A stretch of DNA of 64,000 nt from Echiichthys vipera (lineage: Eukaryota; Chordata; Actinopteri; Perciformes; Trachinidae), in assembly GCA_963691815.1 (NCBI GenBank), contig OY829654.1, positions 8,046,989-8,110,988 on the forward strand. Direction: 5' to 3'. The notes beneath the pieces were generated by a model that was given only the letters and a program-made list of their open reading frames with translations, was not told the origin of the DNA and searched no databases. This document shows positions 38,371 through 51,680 of this stretch, piece by piece; positions within the stretch are counted from its first letter, which is position 1, and each line of letters begins with the position of its first letter. A program made the translations under genes and the position numbers.

Positions 38371-41300
38371 GTCAGTTGAGTAACATATATTGCAGTATTA
38401 AAGCGTTTTAAAGATCAACACAATGTGCTTTATGCCATGCAGAAATGTAGGAAGAGGGTCATTTGCAATTCAAATGCCTTTTTGTTGCACATCTACATGC
38501 GCGCAAGTACCCAAGACATTACACGCACAGCTTTGGCCTTTAAACATGTCCTTGCTGATGAAGCATTTTCCTTCCAGTTATTGTGACAACAGCATTGTGA
38601 TTCAGAGTGCCTTGCTCTCTAAAAACAGCTGTCTAACACATTATGACCATCTACTCACCTCTGTCTTGCATTTAACAGCTACAAATCATCATGGTGTAAC
38701 TGCTACCGCTGTTCTGAGAGGTGAAGCAATAAAATATAATATCCACTATGTGTCAGTTTGGAAATATTTGTAGTTATTTGTTTAAAAGTAAGAAATGTAA
38801 GGGATAATCACCCAGGGATTTAATTTGCAATAATGAGCAGCTCGCTGTACGTTATTCCGCTTATTACACGGCTACAAAATAAATCAATAATCTGACACAA
38901 AATATTGTTTTAATAATGGACCATGGCAACGTAGAATGTCGTAATTAACCAATCAGAATTGCATTTTCCATAGAGTAATAAGTTTAAATAAACCATATGA
39001 CTTCAAAATAGACACAGGTAATTAAAAACTGATCAACATTATGTTCGCTAATACCTGCTGTGCTGTCCCTAAAGTTTAATATTGTGATACACTGTTCAAA
39101 GACTAGGCAATAGGCTTTGTGTCAATCTTCATGCATCCAATGGATAAAACAAAATTTGGCTCCAATTTAAATGAGATAATGAATTCCGACCACAGTTAAA
39201 TTCCCCTGATGAAAGATGAGTCTTGATAGAGAAGTAAACAAAAGCAGTAAAGGGCTTTGGATAATGGCTGTCTGGCTTGTCTGTTTATTGAGATAAAAGC
39301 AGCGGTGTCTCCTTTGAGCTTCAGACAGGTGTGTTTCCTCTGCAGACAGAGGTACCCATGGGACACTCGACAACAAGAGAGCATATCAAATTGGTCTGAA
39401 CCACAATTTGAGTGAAAAACACAGCAGTTTTTCCTGCTTTGCCATCTTTCCCTTATTTTCACTTTGTATGCTCTGTGTTTTGAAATGAATAAGTATCATA
39501 CCGAGAGCTGGATGGAGCGCTGTCATGAGGATCTCACTGGAAAGCCAATTTGCAAATGTTTGTGTTAATGATTCTGATATATTTAAGCAATTGAAGCAGG
39601 GGGCAATTTCACTAATGCTTGTGCGGTTAATGGTCTCAGCCTGCTCTGCCTGACAGACATTTGTAGACACTCAGACACGGCTGGTCGTTGTCTCTAATGT
39701 CTGATTCATGTATCAGCTGAGCCACATTCATGACAGTTCAATTTATTTAAGCCTGACTTTTATACTACGTCAAGAAGTGAAGTGAAACTGGTGTTTGCTG
39801 TAGACTTTCCAAGCACGCCTTTACTTTCACGATGCAGTCTAATCATTTCTTCGCAGAACTCTGTCTCCTATAAAAACATGTTTACACAAAGAGATACTGT
39901 GGTTATAACCATATATTCACAGCTATGTTGACTACCTGTCAATGTCTATGGAGATCTTATCAAATAGATTAAAGACTTTGAGAAGACCCCAAGCAACAAG
40001 AAATGTCAGTCTCCCATGAAATAATCATTCAATACATAAATAAACAGCGGATCACGACCTCACCATATTGCATCAAAGCCTTTCCTCTTTTATGTCCTTC
40101 ATGGCCCGTGAGTTTATCATGCAATATTCTCAAAATTAATGAAGTAATTGTGCACGAGCTATCAAATTATGATTGTGTAATAACACTCACAACACCCCTG
40201 ATGACATGTTGCAAAGTGTCATGTGGCTTCCTCCCATGCTGCAGTGTTGTTTAATGAGCTCCCTTAGCGTTGCACCACACTGCGTTGTTTTGCATTGTCT
40301 TGTCTAATTTCCCCGCTGATACTGAACGGCTCAGTAAGGAGCTGGTATCTGCAGTCATCACACTGCGGTTTTTATCTAATAAGAAGAAGGGAGAGCAAAC
40401 AGTACCTGCCGCTCGCCTTAATGAGTGGATGGCATGATAAAACACCTCACTGATGACATTCCCTTGCATATCTGTTCAACATGATGGCTGCAAATCTATC
40501 TTTGTCTTGATGGCATGTTCAGAAGGAAGGTCAAATTGTTTATCTTTCTGAAGCTTTATCTCCTCGTGCCAGCTTTGTTTTAGGATACTGTTTATACATT
40601 TAAATCAATTCCTTCCTTCCTTCCTTTCCCACAAACCAAACATTTAAAAAGATATATTTAATAAAGCTTTTCTGCAGCCTAGTTTTTATCATTCCATGAA
40701 GGTCAATTGACTAATTAAGACGTGTGATTTCTTTTAAAGCAAAAATATTACCGTGAAATCAAAGATCACATTACATCTACAAGTTGCAAAAGAGAAAAAC
40801 AAGAATGGCAAGCAGTCTGAGCAGCATTTTCCATCAAACATGGGGTTGTGGCTTAATTTAACTATAAATAATTAACCATCCTGCAGTCTGATATGCAGAC
40901 TCAATAATTTCTAGCCTTAATTAATCACCAGAGAATGTTCCATTGTTGGTGCATTTAATTGCCGTTGAACTACTGGAATGAGACAATGCGCAACATTTAG
41001 TATTACCAGCTATCAGTGGTCAGATTTGCCCTCAGCAACTTTGTAAACAAACCCTGTCCAAGGATAATTTGCTGACATTGCACACTCAAGATTTATGATT
41101 CCCTGGTTACAAACTGGTTCATTAATTAAACAGAATAGATGCCCAAACATAGGTCTATAAAATGCATATGCAAAGCACCAACTGCTATCGCTTGATCAAT
41201 GTCAAACAGCAATTATTTAAATTTATAGAAATGGTTTCAGCTGCTCTTATGCATCAGTCTTTTAATACAATTTGGCTCCACGGTGCTTTACTAAAGCGCT

Positions 41301-43390
41301 CCAAATTCAAATCTTGATACTGAAAAGGTCAGAGCTGAATATTTTCTCACGGACAGCTCTTCATAAAAGCAGGCGAGCGCTAAATGACAAGGTCCCATGA
41401 CTCAACGAGGAGATACCCTCTGACACCATGCAATTAGTCTCAATAGTATGAAACCACTGGGCGTGTAAACAAATTTAATACATAAATCTCTCCGTCTCAA
41501 ATATCTAAAAGGGACCTTGTTAATTAAACCATCATGGTCAATGAATGTGCAAGGGGTGTTAAATTAATTTTTATATGAACTTGCAGTTACAGGGATTGTG
41601 AAGCTAGTCCATTATACCGATATCTCATTTGAAACAGGATTCAGCTAGAAGCATTTCATAACTCAGTGTAATCATCATTTGACCTCCAGAAAAGGATGGG
41701 GGGGGGGGGGTTCAACCTATAGCGTTACTGATAAGGGGAAATTATATTATATTATATTATAATACAGACCTAGCAGTAACAAAGGGTTACCAAGCACTGA
41801 TATGGGGATCAATTCTAGATGCAAGCTGGAAAATGAATGTCTGAAATGTGCCCCAGAGCAAGGCACTGCAACCCTACAACTGCAAAAGTGCTTTCTCCTG
41901 ACTGACCCTCCACTGTTACCTCTGACAGAAAGTTTAGAAGTGGTGGCATTTATCCCAATTTTAAACTACAAACTCACTGTGTATGGTATACTACAATATA
42001 TCCTAAATGTTAGACTGCATTTATAAACTTAGATATTTAAAGTTGAGATTCAGTGTTCTGCTCAAGGACACTTCAACCAGCAGACAGGAGGAGCTGTGGA
42101 TCTCCCCCTGAGCCACAGCTGTGTTTAGTTTACAAGGAAATGATACGATACATGTGCCAATGAATGACAAAGATAAATGTATTTGTTTTTAAAGATTTTT
42201 CTGCAGCTGTCATACCACCACCTTTGCAGCTCTGACCAACATTGGGAGAGGATTGCATTGTGGGACTTTAGTGTTTAGAGTATGTGTGTATAACTGGGAC
42301 ATAATATGTGAAATGACTCCTTTTTTATACATTCAAACATGGCTCGTTTAAAGACCCAGTTCCTGAAAACAGGCTGTGTGTATTTCTCTGTGCATTGAGC
42401 ATTCTGATATTTTCACAGTATTTATACAGCACCTCGACCTGCTTTATAGTTAAAAAAGACATACAACTCTCACTTTTTACAATATGGAATCTTTAAAGAC
42501 AAGAACGAGTGGTTAATCTAACTATTTCCATGTGTTTATTTCACCAATTCAACTTATTTAAATCAGGCCCAAGCAGCAAAGGGCTTCTACAGATGGTCTC
42601 AAAACAATGGGAGTAAAGAAAGAAGAGGCTGAGCACATACACACATTAAGTGATGAGAGACTTTCCCTGAGCTCCAAATTAAAGCTGATGGCCACAGAAA
42701 CCTTGTAATCACTTGTGGTGCCAATTTGCTGCAGAGAGGAAGGAGAGCAGGGGAGCAGATGTGTGCCAGAATACCTTAGGATGATTTCTTAATAGCTTCA
42801 TAAATCCATTCATGCATCACAAGCATACCAACACCACTGTCAGCCTGCTGCGAGGCCAGACACCACATGCCTTTAAGCACCTGCTACACAAACACAAGTT
42901 AGTTGGCCCACATATTTTTCTTTGTTACAGTCACTCTGCCAATGCAACTGGAAACAATTATAAGTGATTTTGGTTGTTGTAGCTTGATTACACCTGATGG
43001 AATATGATGGAGAATGTGGTCCTTCATAGAGTTTGCAAGATAACAGAGTGATGAAAGTGCTGATGCTTTGTATTCCTCCTTTTATTTGTGTTTAGCCTTT
43101 CTCTGTGGCTTGCCTCCACAGGGACTTAGCCAGGCTGCTCAGCTGGCTATACCACACAGCTGTGGCCATGCACACTCTCAGTTAATTACAGGACCACTTC
43201 TGTATGACTGCACAGTCAGCAGGTTCACTCCACAGTTACTGTGAGAGGGTGGGTGAACTGAGCCTCAGAGTTTCCCTCGTTATCTTCGAAGAATTCTTCT
43301 TGTTACTGGGGTCTCTTGTGCTGGTCTGTACCACCCCCTGTCAGTGGAGCCAAGTACTGATAACTGTGCACCAACCACAAAGTAAAACAT
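38371..43390. other. Intergenic between the tmdd1 and slc26a9 3' ends, CNE-like blocks
   Basis: The blocks 39160-39700 and 40680-41560 look like conserved non-coding elements: TTAATTAATCACCAGAGAAT, AATTAAACCATCATGGTCAA and TTGCATATGCAAAG-type octamers at about 41165. A stretch at 38830-39000 (CGTTATTCCGCTTATTACAC) may be a fish repeat. No exon was found. Confidence 0.4.
41699..41762. repeat. Poly(G) run and (ATATT)n microsatellite
   Basis: Thirteen or so G at 41698-41710 are followed by four ATTAT-type pentamers at 41742-41762. Confidence 0.9.
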
Positions 43391-43396
43391 TTTATT
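43391..43396 (-). terminator. slc26a9: Polyadenylation signal of slc26a9
   Basis: AATAAA on the minus strand (TTTATT on plus) lies about 135 bases past the slc26a9 stop codon at 43532-43534. It is the first canonical hexamer downstream. The 3' UTR would therefore be short. Confidence 0.6.
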
Positions 43397-43531
43397 AAGA
43401 TAACCGATACAAAGATCAAGCACAGAAAGTACTGTTGTTGCCAACATTACATTTCTATAAATGACTGTGACACTGAAGAGCACTGTTAGTATCTTCGGGC
43501 CTGTTTCTTCTGCTTGTCTTCACTGCAGTGC

Positions 43532-46500
43532 TCAAAACATTTCCTGTAAAAGTAAAACTACTCTTAGATAAAGAGTAATGGCTTTGTTGTGAATAAATGT
43601 AAGATTGTGGTTTTGAATCAGCTTGATGGGCAAACTAGTGCATACCTGCTCCAGATCCTTCTCCTCATTAATGTTAAAGGCGAGTTCCTGTCTCGCTTGC
43701 TCTGCCTGCAGCCAACAAAGTGAATATTTAAAGTCAAACAGGCAAACACTGAAATTGCTCTGTTCCAAATGCAATATTGCTGGTGGGAGTAGAAAACATG
43801 TGGATGTAAGAGGCAAGCTAAAGCCAAAGTAACTCTAAAGTGGTGTTTAAAATAATGACATACGTTACTGTTTACAATTTGTAGTAAACTGTGCACATGC
43901 GCGTTTAAAGTCATTCTGAGTATCCACCAGTTGTTAAAAAGAGAGGCATTATTTCAGGGTATTTTTTTGGCAGTTGAGACTGGCAACACATACATAACCT
44001 CCCTTAATGAATCGTGAATGAAAGATTGCAACACTGTCATCTACATTAACTGTGTTTTAAATCCTGATGATTGGTAATGTCTGTTCGGTCAGATGCTTTA
44101 AGAAAAAATGTGCCACCTTTTATGTGGATGAACATCAGTGTTCATGGTAAATGTGTTCAGCTCAAGCAATACCTTCTTCAGTCTGTGTCGTATCGACCAA
44201 GAAAGCTCCTGCCAAAACCTAGTTACATATGCAGGCAATATAAAACAAAAACACAGAGGCTCCATAATCTGGAACAGTGTAAACCAAGAGAGCAACAACT
44301 CTTTATTATGTTCCACACTGTCAACAGCAGCATATTACAATAAAAGCCCAACTTGAATTCATGCAGCATTTTCGTTAATTTGCAGGTGACAAAAATTACT
44401 GAGTTAGCCAAAACACTGTAAAATGCATCCTTGCCCATAACATCCTATGCACTCATATTACTTGTAGAGTAAAGAAGTTCTGTTCTGAGCAGTATTTACA
44501 GCGCATCCCCTAGCTACCCGGAGGTGAAATCCAAGCTGAATAGCCTGTGGTTCTTCCTCACCTCCAACTACATCACTAGATGCAGGAACTGTTTTTGCAG
44601 CTGCAAACTGCAGTTTTCTTGGTCAACATAGCCAACACTGAAGAATGTATAACTTCAATCGACATTTACCATCAACCCTGATTGAACATCCACATTAAAA
44701 GTGGCAAATTTCTCTTTTAGAAAGGTGCACAATGCTTATCAGGCAGTAAGAGAAGACAAAACCAGGCACACAGCATACAATATCCAGCATGACCTTTATG
44801 TAACTTACAACCTTGTTTGCTGTGGTCCTTAATTTGTCTCAAAATCCTGTGTGATATTTCTGTTTACCCTTGTTGAACCAGATAAGGTGAATAAAGCTGT
44901 GCTGAAAGAGGGAAATGGTACTTATAAAATAAATCTTGATTTTCTACTCTTCTTAATCTCACTTTATATCCTTAACCTCAGAACCCTTGAACAGGTGTTT
45001 GTATGTGATGTTGTGAAAAAAGCATTTGAGTGATATGGTTATTTCCTACAGTGAGGCTTACCTTGGGGGAGACTTGTCTGTCTCCAGAGGTCTGCTGAGA
45101 AAACACAATGGCATCGTGGACAGAAAGGAAGAGATTACTGCGGGCAATATTGCCATCATCAAAAGCTCCTCCAACCTCCAGTTCTTCATACACCTGGGCT
45201 GCAAGCAGCAAGACAACAAACAGCACACACTTAAAACAAGTGATTTTTACCTTGACGTCCATGTGGTACTTATAAATAAAATACATAAAATAGCTATACT
45301 ATATGCCAAGAAAATATTTAAAAGTAGTCCATCACAACAATTCAGAATCACCACTTTATCTTTATCTCACTAGGAAATGGAAGGCTCGTGTGCCCAGTGA
45401 CAAGTGTTTAGGCATTTAATCTCTGACTTACAATTGTACATTTATTCTGCCAGTGTCCTTCACAAGCCTTATGGACTTAATGTTGAATGATTGACGGGGT
45501 CTGTTTCCATGCCAACTGTTCAGTAGAGCCAACAAGTGTGAAATGCACTTAAGTTATTTAAGATTTTACCTTGAACATTCGCCAAGAACAGTTTAATGCC
45601 AAGCATCGAGTAGCTTTGGTTCATCTGTGGGGGAAATAGAGGAAGAATAACTATGACTGTACACACATATTGTAAATTCCCTCATAAAAAGGTTCAGTAA
45701 GGAAGGGTCCAATCTCACAAATCAAAGGAGAGTATAGAATTACAACGCATTGTAGAGGCAGTCTGCATTAAACACATTTTACCACATCCAGGTTAATAGC
45801 TCTCTTTTTTCATTTAGACAGTTCTCTACACTTTAACTGGTTCTTTTTCTTGAATTGAAATATAGACTTTTGCTCTGATTATGCTTTTATTACTATTATT
45901 AACCATCTATTGAACATTTCAAGCTCCCTGTCAATGCAAATCAGCTAAGATAGGTTAGTCATATATAAGTATATATTATTAGGAAATTATTAGTATTTAT
46001 TACCGTTGCTATGGATCATAGAATATTGAGGACAAATTTTAAATCGATAAAATCACTTTTAGAAACAATAGTTTGTGTCACACTATTGATTTCTTTAGCA
46101 AGCAGCCGTGTAATAAGTAGGTTAATGTAGAGTGAGTGAGTTATTACAGAGAATTAAACCCCTTCAGAGTGATTCAAGACACCATCGCAATAATGACACT
46201 CTACGTATCTTTTACATGACAGTTCCATAAGTGTGTCTTCTCGCCGTTTTTATAAAGGTTTTTATTAAGGAGAGTATCTGCGTGTCATGGTAATGTAGGG
46301 CTAACATTAGCATAACAGTAAGCCAGTGAAACTGCATGCTATGTGGGTTATACGTCACTTTACTAGCGTAAATGTGTTAATTTATTAAATGACATGTATT
46401 TTGCTAATGGTTTTATAACACACATCTTGTAAAATTAAAGCCGATACATGTTATCAATCATCATCATATTATTATTACTGTAATCAAATTTAAACTCTTA

Positions 46501-49500
46501 CTGTGATTTAAAAGAACCCTTTCATGCTGATAAAAAACCTGAAAGATGATGAAACCTGTAAAATGCTTCTTATTGAACTTTTTAGGAGTGCCATACTGAT
46601 AATACAAAAATAATGAACCAGAAAAGGTTGTTTGAGTAGGGAATCTAGTATTGCAAAAGACCTTGTAAGCTTACAACCTTTATCAATACTTTGATTCCCA
46701 TTAGATCTATGAAGCAGACCCCTGCGAAGTCGAGGATGAGGGTGTGGAAGGGCATGGGCTGAGTCTCCAGTGTGACAGTGGGACTGGGTGGCTCTTGGTC
46801 AGGCTCCTGCTCACTCAGCTCAATGTCACTACGGTGGAAGTTGACATAGCTGGTGGGAGGTTCAGGTTTGCTGGCGCTGCCATCGCTCATATCAAAGTCA
46901 TTTTGCAGTTCAAGCTGAGATATGGTCTAGATTTGGAGGAAATACACAGAGAAAGGTGTACAGAAAAGGTCACAGCTTGTGTTTCAAATCTGCTACGAGC
47001 TGCTAGGTCAAACACGTTTGTCATGTATCGTTTACACTTAATCCCACCTGAGACTTCATGTTAACCAAAGAGCTGGGTTTCCTCCTTCTCGTCTCATTGT
47101 CTTTCTTTTCCTCTTTCGCTTTTTCCCTCTGTTCTTTCTCCAAGAACTTCCGCCTGGCCAGAAGCAGTTTGCCAGGATCCAGCCCAGTCTAGACACAAAC
47201 ATGTCTATGTGTAAACACCCATATACCACAGGATTCTAACCTTGAACGACAGCAAAACACGTCATTTTTTCAGCGTACCTTTTTGATGACTTTCTGGCGA
47301 AATATTTCAGCATTTGCAAAATAGAGTGGTGAGCAATAGTTCACTATTTTCACACCCTTTATCGATACGACCTGTGGAGTTATCGCAAAAAGATAAGATG
47401 GATTTCCCCTTACATTATGAGTAATGACAAAAACACACACAAATATTTTATTTTCATACCTTACTGTACACCTTTGGGTTTTTGTAGATGTCCGTATCCA
47501 TAACCTGAGCTACTTCCGAACCATTACGACTAAGAGGAATGCATTATTAAAAAGACTAGTGCATTAATAAACACTTTATACTCTGCTGCATTATCTGCTT
47601 TTCATTTACAAAAAATAGACTGTTTACTCACAACTGTGTCTTGAATATCACTACCAGGATGGAAAAGCCCACTCCGATAGCAACTCCATAAGGCAAGCTT
47701 AGGAAGAATGTGGCCAAGAATGACACAACCCACACACACTGGAAGAGAAATAACAATAGAATAAGATCAAATATGGAAAAACATATATAGCATCATATCG
47801 TGCTACAATATTGCATCCAAGGCTTTGACTCACACAGTCCAATTTGCTCTTCTTCCATAAGTAATAAGGATCAGAGAGCTGAAGGAGCGTGTTCTTCAGG
47901 TTTACTGCGATCAAGGCTCCAAGCACTGACTGGGGAAACCAAGATTACACGGCTCAGTAATCATCTTTACATTTTCCTCTTTCTGAACCTATACTTAAAT
48001 ATTTTGTCTAATTCTTCCAAATAATATGTCCACCTACTTTTGGCAGTGGTTTCAGGAATGCTCCCAGTGCAAGCATGGTAACCATTACAACCAGCATCAC
48101 GCACAGACTGGCAAACTACGAGAGGCCAGTAACAGAGGTGCAGTAGGGAGCAATTTGAGATATTATTTACTAGTTGTCCATAGTATTTTTGATGAAATTA
48201 CACACAATATTTGACCTCAATTACAGTTACAGAACCTCGGAGTGGTAAAGCAGCACTCACCTGTGATGTTCCACCAGCACTGTCCACAGCCAGAGTTACA
48301 GACAGGGCACAGCAGATCACATGGATCTTAAAGAAGGACCCGAGGAAATTGCTGCAGCCAAGAGCCAACATTTCCTGTACAAGACCATGTATGTTGTTTT
48401 TACAAAATGTAATAAAATACACATTTAACTAGTAAATGTGGATACTACACATTTTCTACCTGGTTGGGATCTACGTCGTAGCCATGCTTGGCTGCCAGTG
48501 TCCTGCCCATAGCCAGGTTGATGACATACCCCACGATTGCCAGGGAGAAAGCTGTGCTCAACATGTCGCCCCACTGACTCACTGTTGGCAGGATTGGAGC
48601 GGGGAATCTGGAAAAAAAAGACAAGAAAAAAATATAAACTGTACAAAAATTTAAATGAATTTAAAAAAGTGACAATGAGGCAATAATTGATTCCAAGTAT
48701 ACTGATGTATGCTATACCCCAAAGGAATTTTTCCCACTATGTCCATGTGATAGATCTCAGGAAGATGCAGAGGGCCCGAGATCGCTGTGGCCACCACCAC
48801 CTGTGATGTACAGCAACAGGAATCAATCACTCTTAAACTTTATCTTTAAATTACACAGAAATCAAAGAAGTCCACTTTTGGGTCCTCTGAGAAAAGACAA
48901 GTATAAACTACTTACAATTACGATCTCCATTGGAATGGGGAATGGCAGCTTGTGGCGGTAGCGTGCACTGAGTTCCTTCACCACAATCAGAACCACACTG
49001 CTGACCAGAGCAAATACTAATGATGCTATGTTGGTATCAGGAAGGCCACGTACGATATCTACAAGAGTCTGTGACAAAGAATTGAAATGAAATCTTTTAT
49101 CAGCAAATCCTGCAACCTAAGTATTGTGATGTTCTTTGACCACAATATGAAGAATCACTTGCATATATAACAGCCAGCGGACCACTATAAGGTGGGACAT
49201 GGATGCCAAAGATGTACTTGAGCACCGAGATGAGGATCTGCAATCCTGCAGCCGTCATGAAGCCTCTGACGAAAGATTCTGACAGATAGATGGCTACAAA
49301 CCCAAACTGCATGAAGCCAAAGCCAATCTGCACAGATATAAGTATTCTCAAGGTGTCGCTTTTACATTACATTTCATTTCTTTCAAACTGCACAAGACTA
49401 AGCTTTTAGTGCTGAGTACCTGTATGATTGCAGTGAGACAGGCCAGCGTTCCAGATATTCCCAGGCGAACCTCATTCATCAGGTCTGTGTCCACTATTGT

Positions 49501-50679
49501 AGCGTTAAGAGTGGCATTGAAATGGCTGAAGTCTGACTCTGGCGCCAACCTAAGACACACGATTCCCACCATAATGCTGAGGACAGCAAACGTGCCTAGA
49601 CATAGGAAGCAGTGTGTCACATCTATTTTCTTTGTCATACTGCAAACTGGGCAGTCAGGCTGAGCGCTAGCCGATCTGCACCTTGCAACTCTGGCAACTT
49701 ATCACTGTCATGTGAAACCACTGCAGAAAAATCACTCTGATTTACCTGGGACCATCTGGTGAGCAGTGCCCATGAAGAAATATGGGATGAGGGGGAAGAA
49801 AGAGGAATAGAGACCATTGACAGGAGGGAGGTTTGCAAGGAGGGCAAATGCCATGCCTGGAAAGAACAGAAAGTTTTTCATAACTGTCACATAAATCACA
49901 GTCTGGCTCACTTGATGCACATCCAGTGCATCTCGTACACACCGGATGTCAGGCTCCTTCTGCTTTCTACGCTATCTGTTTTGCAAAGGCACTGTTGGCT
50001 TAACGCCACCTAAGTCCATTATGACTGGTTCAAAGAAATACAAACAAGCCAGAGTGGGGTTTTTTCCCTGCTATCCCAGAATGATAAGCTGGTGATGCCA
50101 AACGATACTCCAGCACTGACGTTATAGCTTTATAAATACACACACTGTGTTATATACTGGAGCCAGTCAGTCAGTGGGTATTATAGAGGCATAATGAGGA
50201 GAGTATTGACTGACCTTGGGGAACCTGAATGGTACCGGCGCTGACCCCGCTGATGACATCACACAGCAGGTTTTCTTTCACTCTGTACTTGGGAAGCCAG
50301 CTCAGTATGGGCAGATGTCGGAATAACAAGCCTTTGAGTCTCAGCACAGAGCATCTGACGGAAACAAACAAGGGGATCTCTTTGAAGAGCTCTGGTTGTT
50401 GCTTTGAAAAAGTCCATAACACATGTCTAAACCTGATAGCTATGGGGCTCTCTCCACTGTTTGATCACAACACAAAGCTTGTCAGAGGTAGAGTTAGTGT
50501 GATGGGCAGACATGCAGTTCATGTTGACTGTGCGACAGGATTGCAATTCTGTACCTGAAGAGTTTCTTCACCTTTTCTCCGACGGGGAAGTGTCGAGTCT
50601 TCTTGTCAAACTCTCGGTCAAAGTCTGAGAGGTTATACGCGGGCCTGTCAATAGCATAACGTGGGCGGTCCTGGTGCAT
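43532..50679 (-). CDS. slc26a9: Solute carrier family 26 member 9 (SLC26A9), complete, 20 coding exons
   Basis: Epithelial chloride transporter/channel of the SLC26/SulP family. Exons in gene order: 50555-50679, 50215-50354, 49746-49856, 49420-49595, 49163-49327, 48916-49068, 48718-48800, 48460-48607, 48261-48374, 48038-48115, 47834-47929, 47632-47738, 47460-47529, 47279-47371, 47048-47188, 46678-46926, 45570-45624, 45062-45198, 43646-43705, 43532-43543. All phases agree and give 770 aa (human 791). The N-terminus resembles SLC26A9 rather than A3, A5 or A6: RPRYAIDRPAY, then DREFDKKTRHFPVGEK. The SLC26 signature QVPQGMAFALLANLPPVNGL lies near residues 85-105. The membrane domain covers about 70-505, with two N-x-T sequons at N152 and N156. 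The STAS domain (about 515-745) is split by a charged linker encoded by exons 15-16 and resumes at FHTLILDFAGVCFIDLMGIK. The intron after residue 239 is GC-AG. Exon 16 has two donors 3 nt apart (46678 or 46675). The protein ends at DLEQEMF, 12 residues short of human. A poly(A) signal (AATAAA) on the minus strand lies at 43391-43396. Confidence 0.96.
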
Positions 50680-50691
50680 GGCTATAGCATA
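50680..50691 (-). other. slc26a9: 5' UTR part of the first coding exon of slc26a9
   Basis: Immediately upstream of the slc26a9 ATG, a splice acceptor (TTTCTCAG, AG at 50693-50692) precedes 12 bases of untranslated exon. This implies that at least one non-coding exon lies further upstream, at higher coordinates. The ATG has G at -3. Only the acceptor is seen; the junction is not proven. Confidence 0.6.
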
Positions 50692-50799
50692 CTGAGAAAC
50701 ATTAAGACCATAGAAAATTCTGTCTCAAAGTATTTCTTCAATTTGCAATTCAAGACGAGGAATTATATTTTCTTATAGTCATCAATCAAGACAAGCTAG

Positions 50800-51112
50800 G
50801 GCTGAGCAATATGATAGACAGTACATCGTCAAGACTATATTAGAATTATGTATTTTTCTATAGCGTTCATATTGTGAAAAAAAAGCACTGTGTACATCAT
50901 TTGGACAGAGTTATACATTTTAACCCTTGTACGTTATGTTCATTTTGCAATAAAGTTCTTAATAAAATAAGAAAATGGACTTTGCCACGGGGTTATCTCA
51001 CATAGACTATTTATTTATTAAACTATTAGAATACATGCTATATTGTGCTCGTTATCGAGATAAAATTATCTATGTTGGGATAGAAACTTTTGGCCATATC
51101 GCCCATCCCTAA
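50800..51112. mobile_element. Short non-autonomous DNA transposon (MITE) upstream of slc26a9
   Basis: The left end TAGGGCTGAGCAATATG and the right end CCATATCGCCCATCCCTAA are imperfect inverted copies. The interior is AT-rich (CGTTATCGAGATAAAAT and similar). This matches a very common teleost element that begins GGGCTGGGCAATAT. It lies between the first coding exon of slc26a9 and its candidate non-coding exon, so it would be intronic. Confidence 0.7.
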
Positions 51113-51615
51113 CTGAAGGTAGTATCAACATCATTTTAACTCAACAGCATGTTTAAAATAAGGTTACACAGTTGATATGTCACCTCTTAAAAAAATAATT
51201 ATAATTTTATACTGTAGTTGTGGAGACAAGAGTGCTTTAGGATTACTCCTCTGTGGTTTTGCATTTAGGCGACACATTTCAAGGGCCTTAATCTAACCTT
51301 GAAGTGTGAAGGATCAGCCAACAGGTAGGTGGACTGCTGAAATATTTGTAGCACACGCACTAGATTATTCTTTGTCATACAATCTATCACCTTTCATGTT
51401 TTATAAGAAAATCTATTTTATTTTTATTGTTAAATGCGCATTTTACTATTTAAAGTGAAACAATTGTCAAAAAATGCACAACTTTGAATAAATGAAATCC
51501 AAATGACAACAGCAAGAAATGAGCTGACCTCTAAAATTTAACAGTTTTTATTTCAGTATGTTAAGAAGCTCTGTATTAGTTTATGTAAAAGTCTCAAAAG
51601 ACGACAGCACTGTAC

Positions 51616-51680
51616 CTTATTGTCGAAGCACAACGTCTGCAGGCATTCGGCTCTGATGTGTGTGCTTGTTTGATTACTTA
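51616..51680 (-). promoter_or_regulatory. Candidate non-coding first exon and promoter of slc26a9
   Basis: On the minus strand this segment ends in a strong splice donor (AATAAG|GTACAG, exon end 51616). It lies about 0.9 kb upstream of the acceptor before the slc26a9 start codon. A GATA-type motif (TGATAAG) lies just upstream near 51680. A non-coding first exon plus 20 coding exons would give 21 exons, the number I recall for human SLC26A9. No TATA box is obvious, and the 5' limit is a guess. Confidence 0.35.

Noticed and set aside
43532..50679. Prestin (SLC26A5), SLC26A3 or SLC26A6 as the identity of the SLC26 gene
   Set aside because: The N-terminal RPRY.(I/V)DR.AY, the VGEK motif, FASLCVMLVVMVTML and the DLEQEMF end match SLC26A9 specifically.
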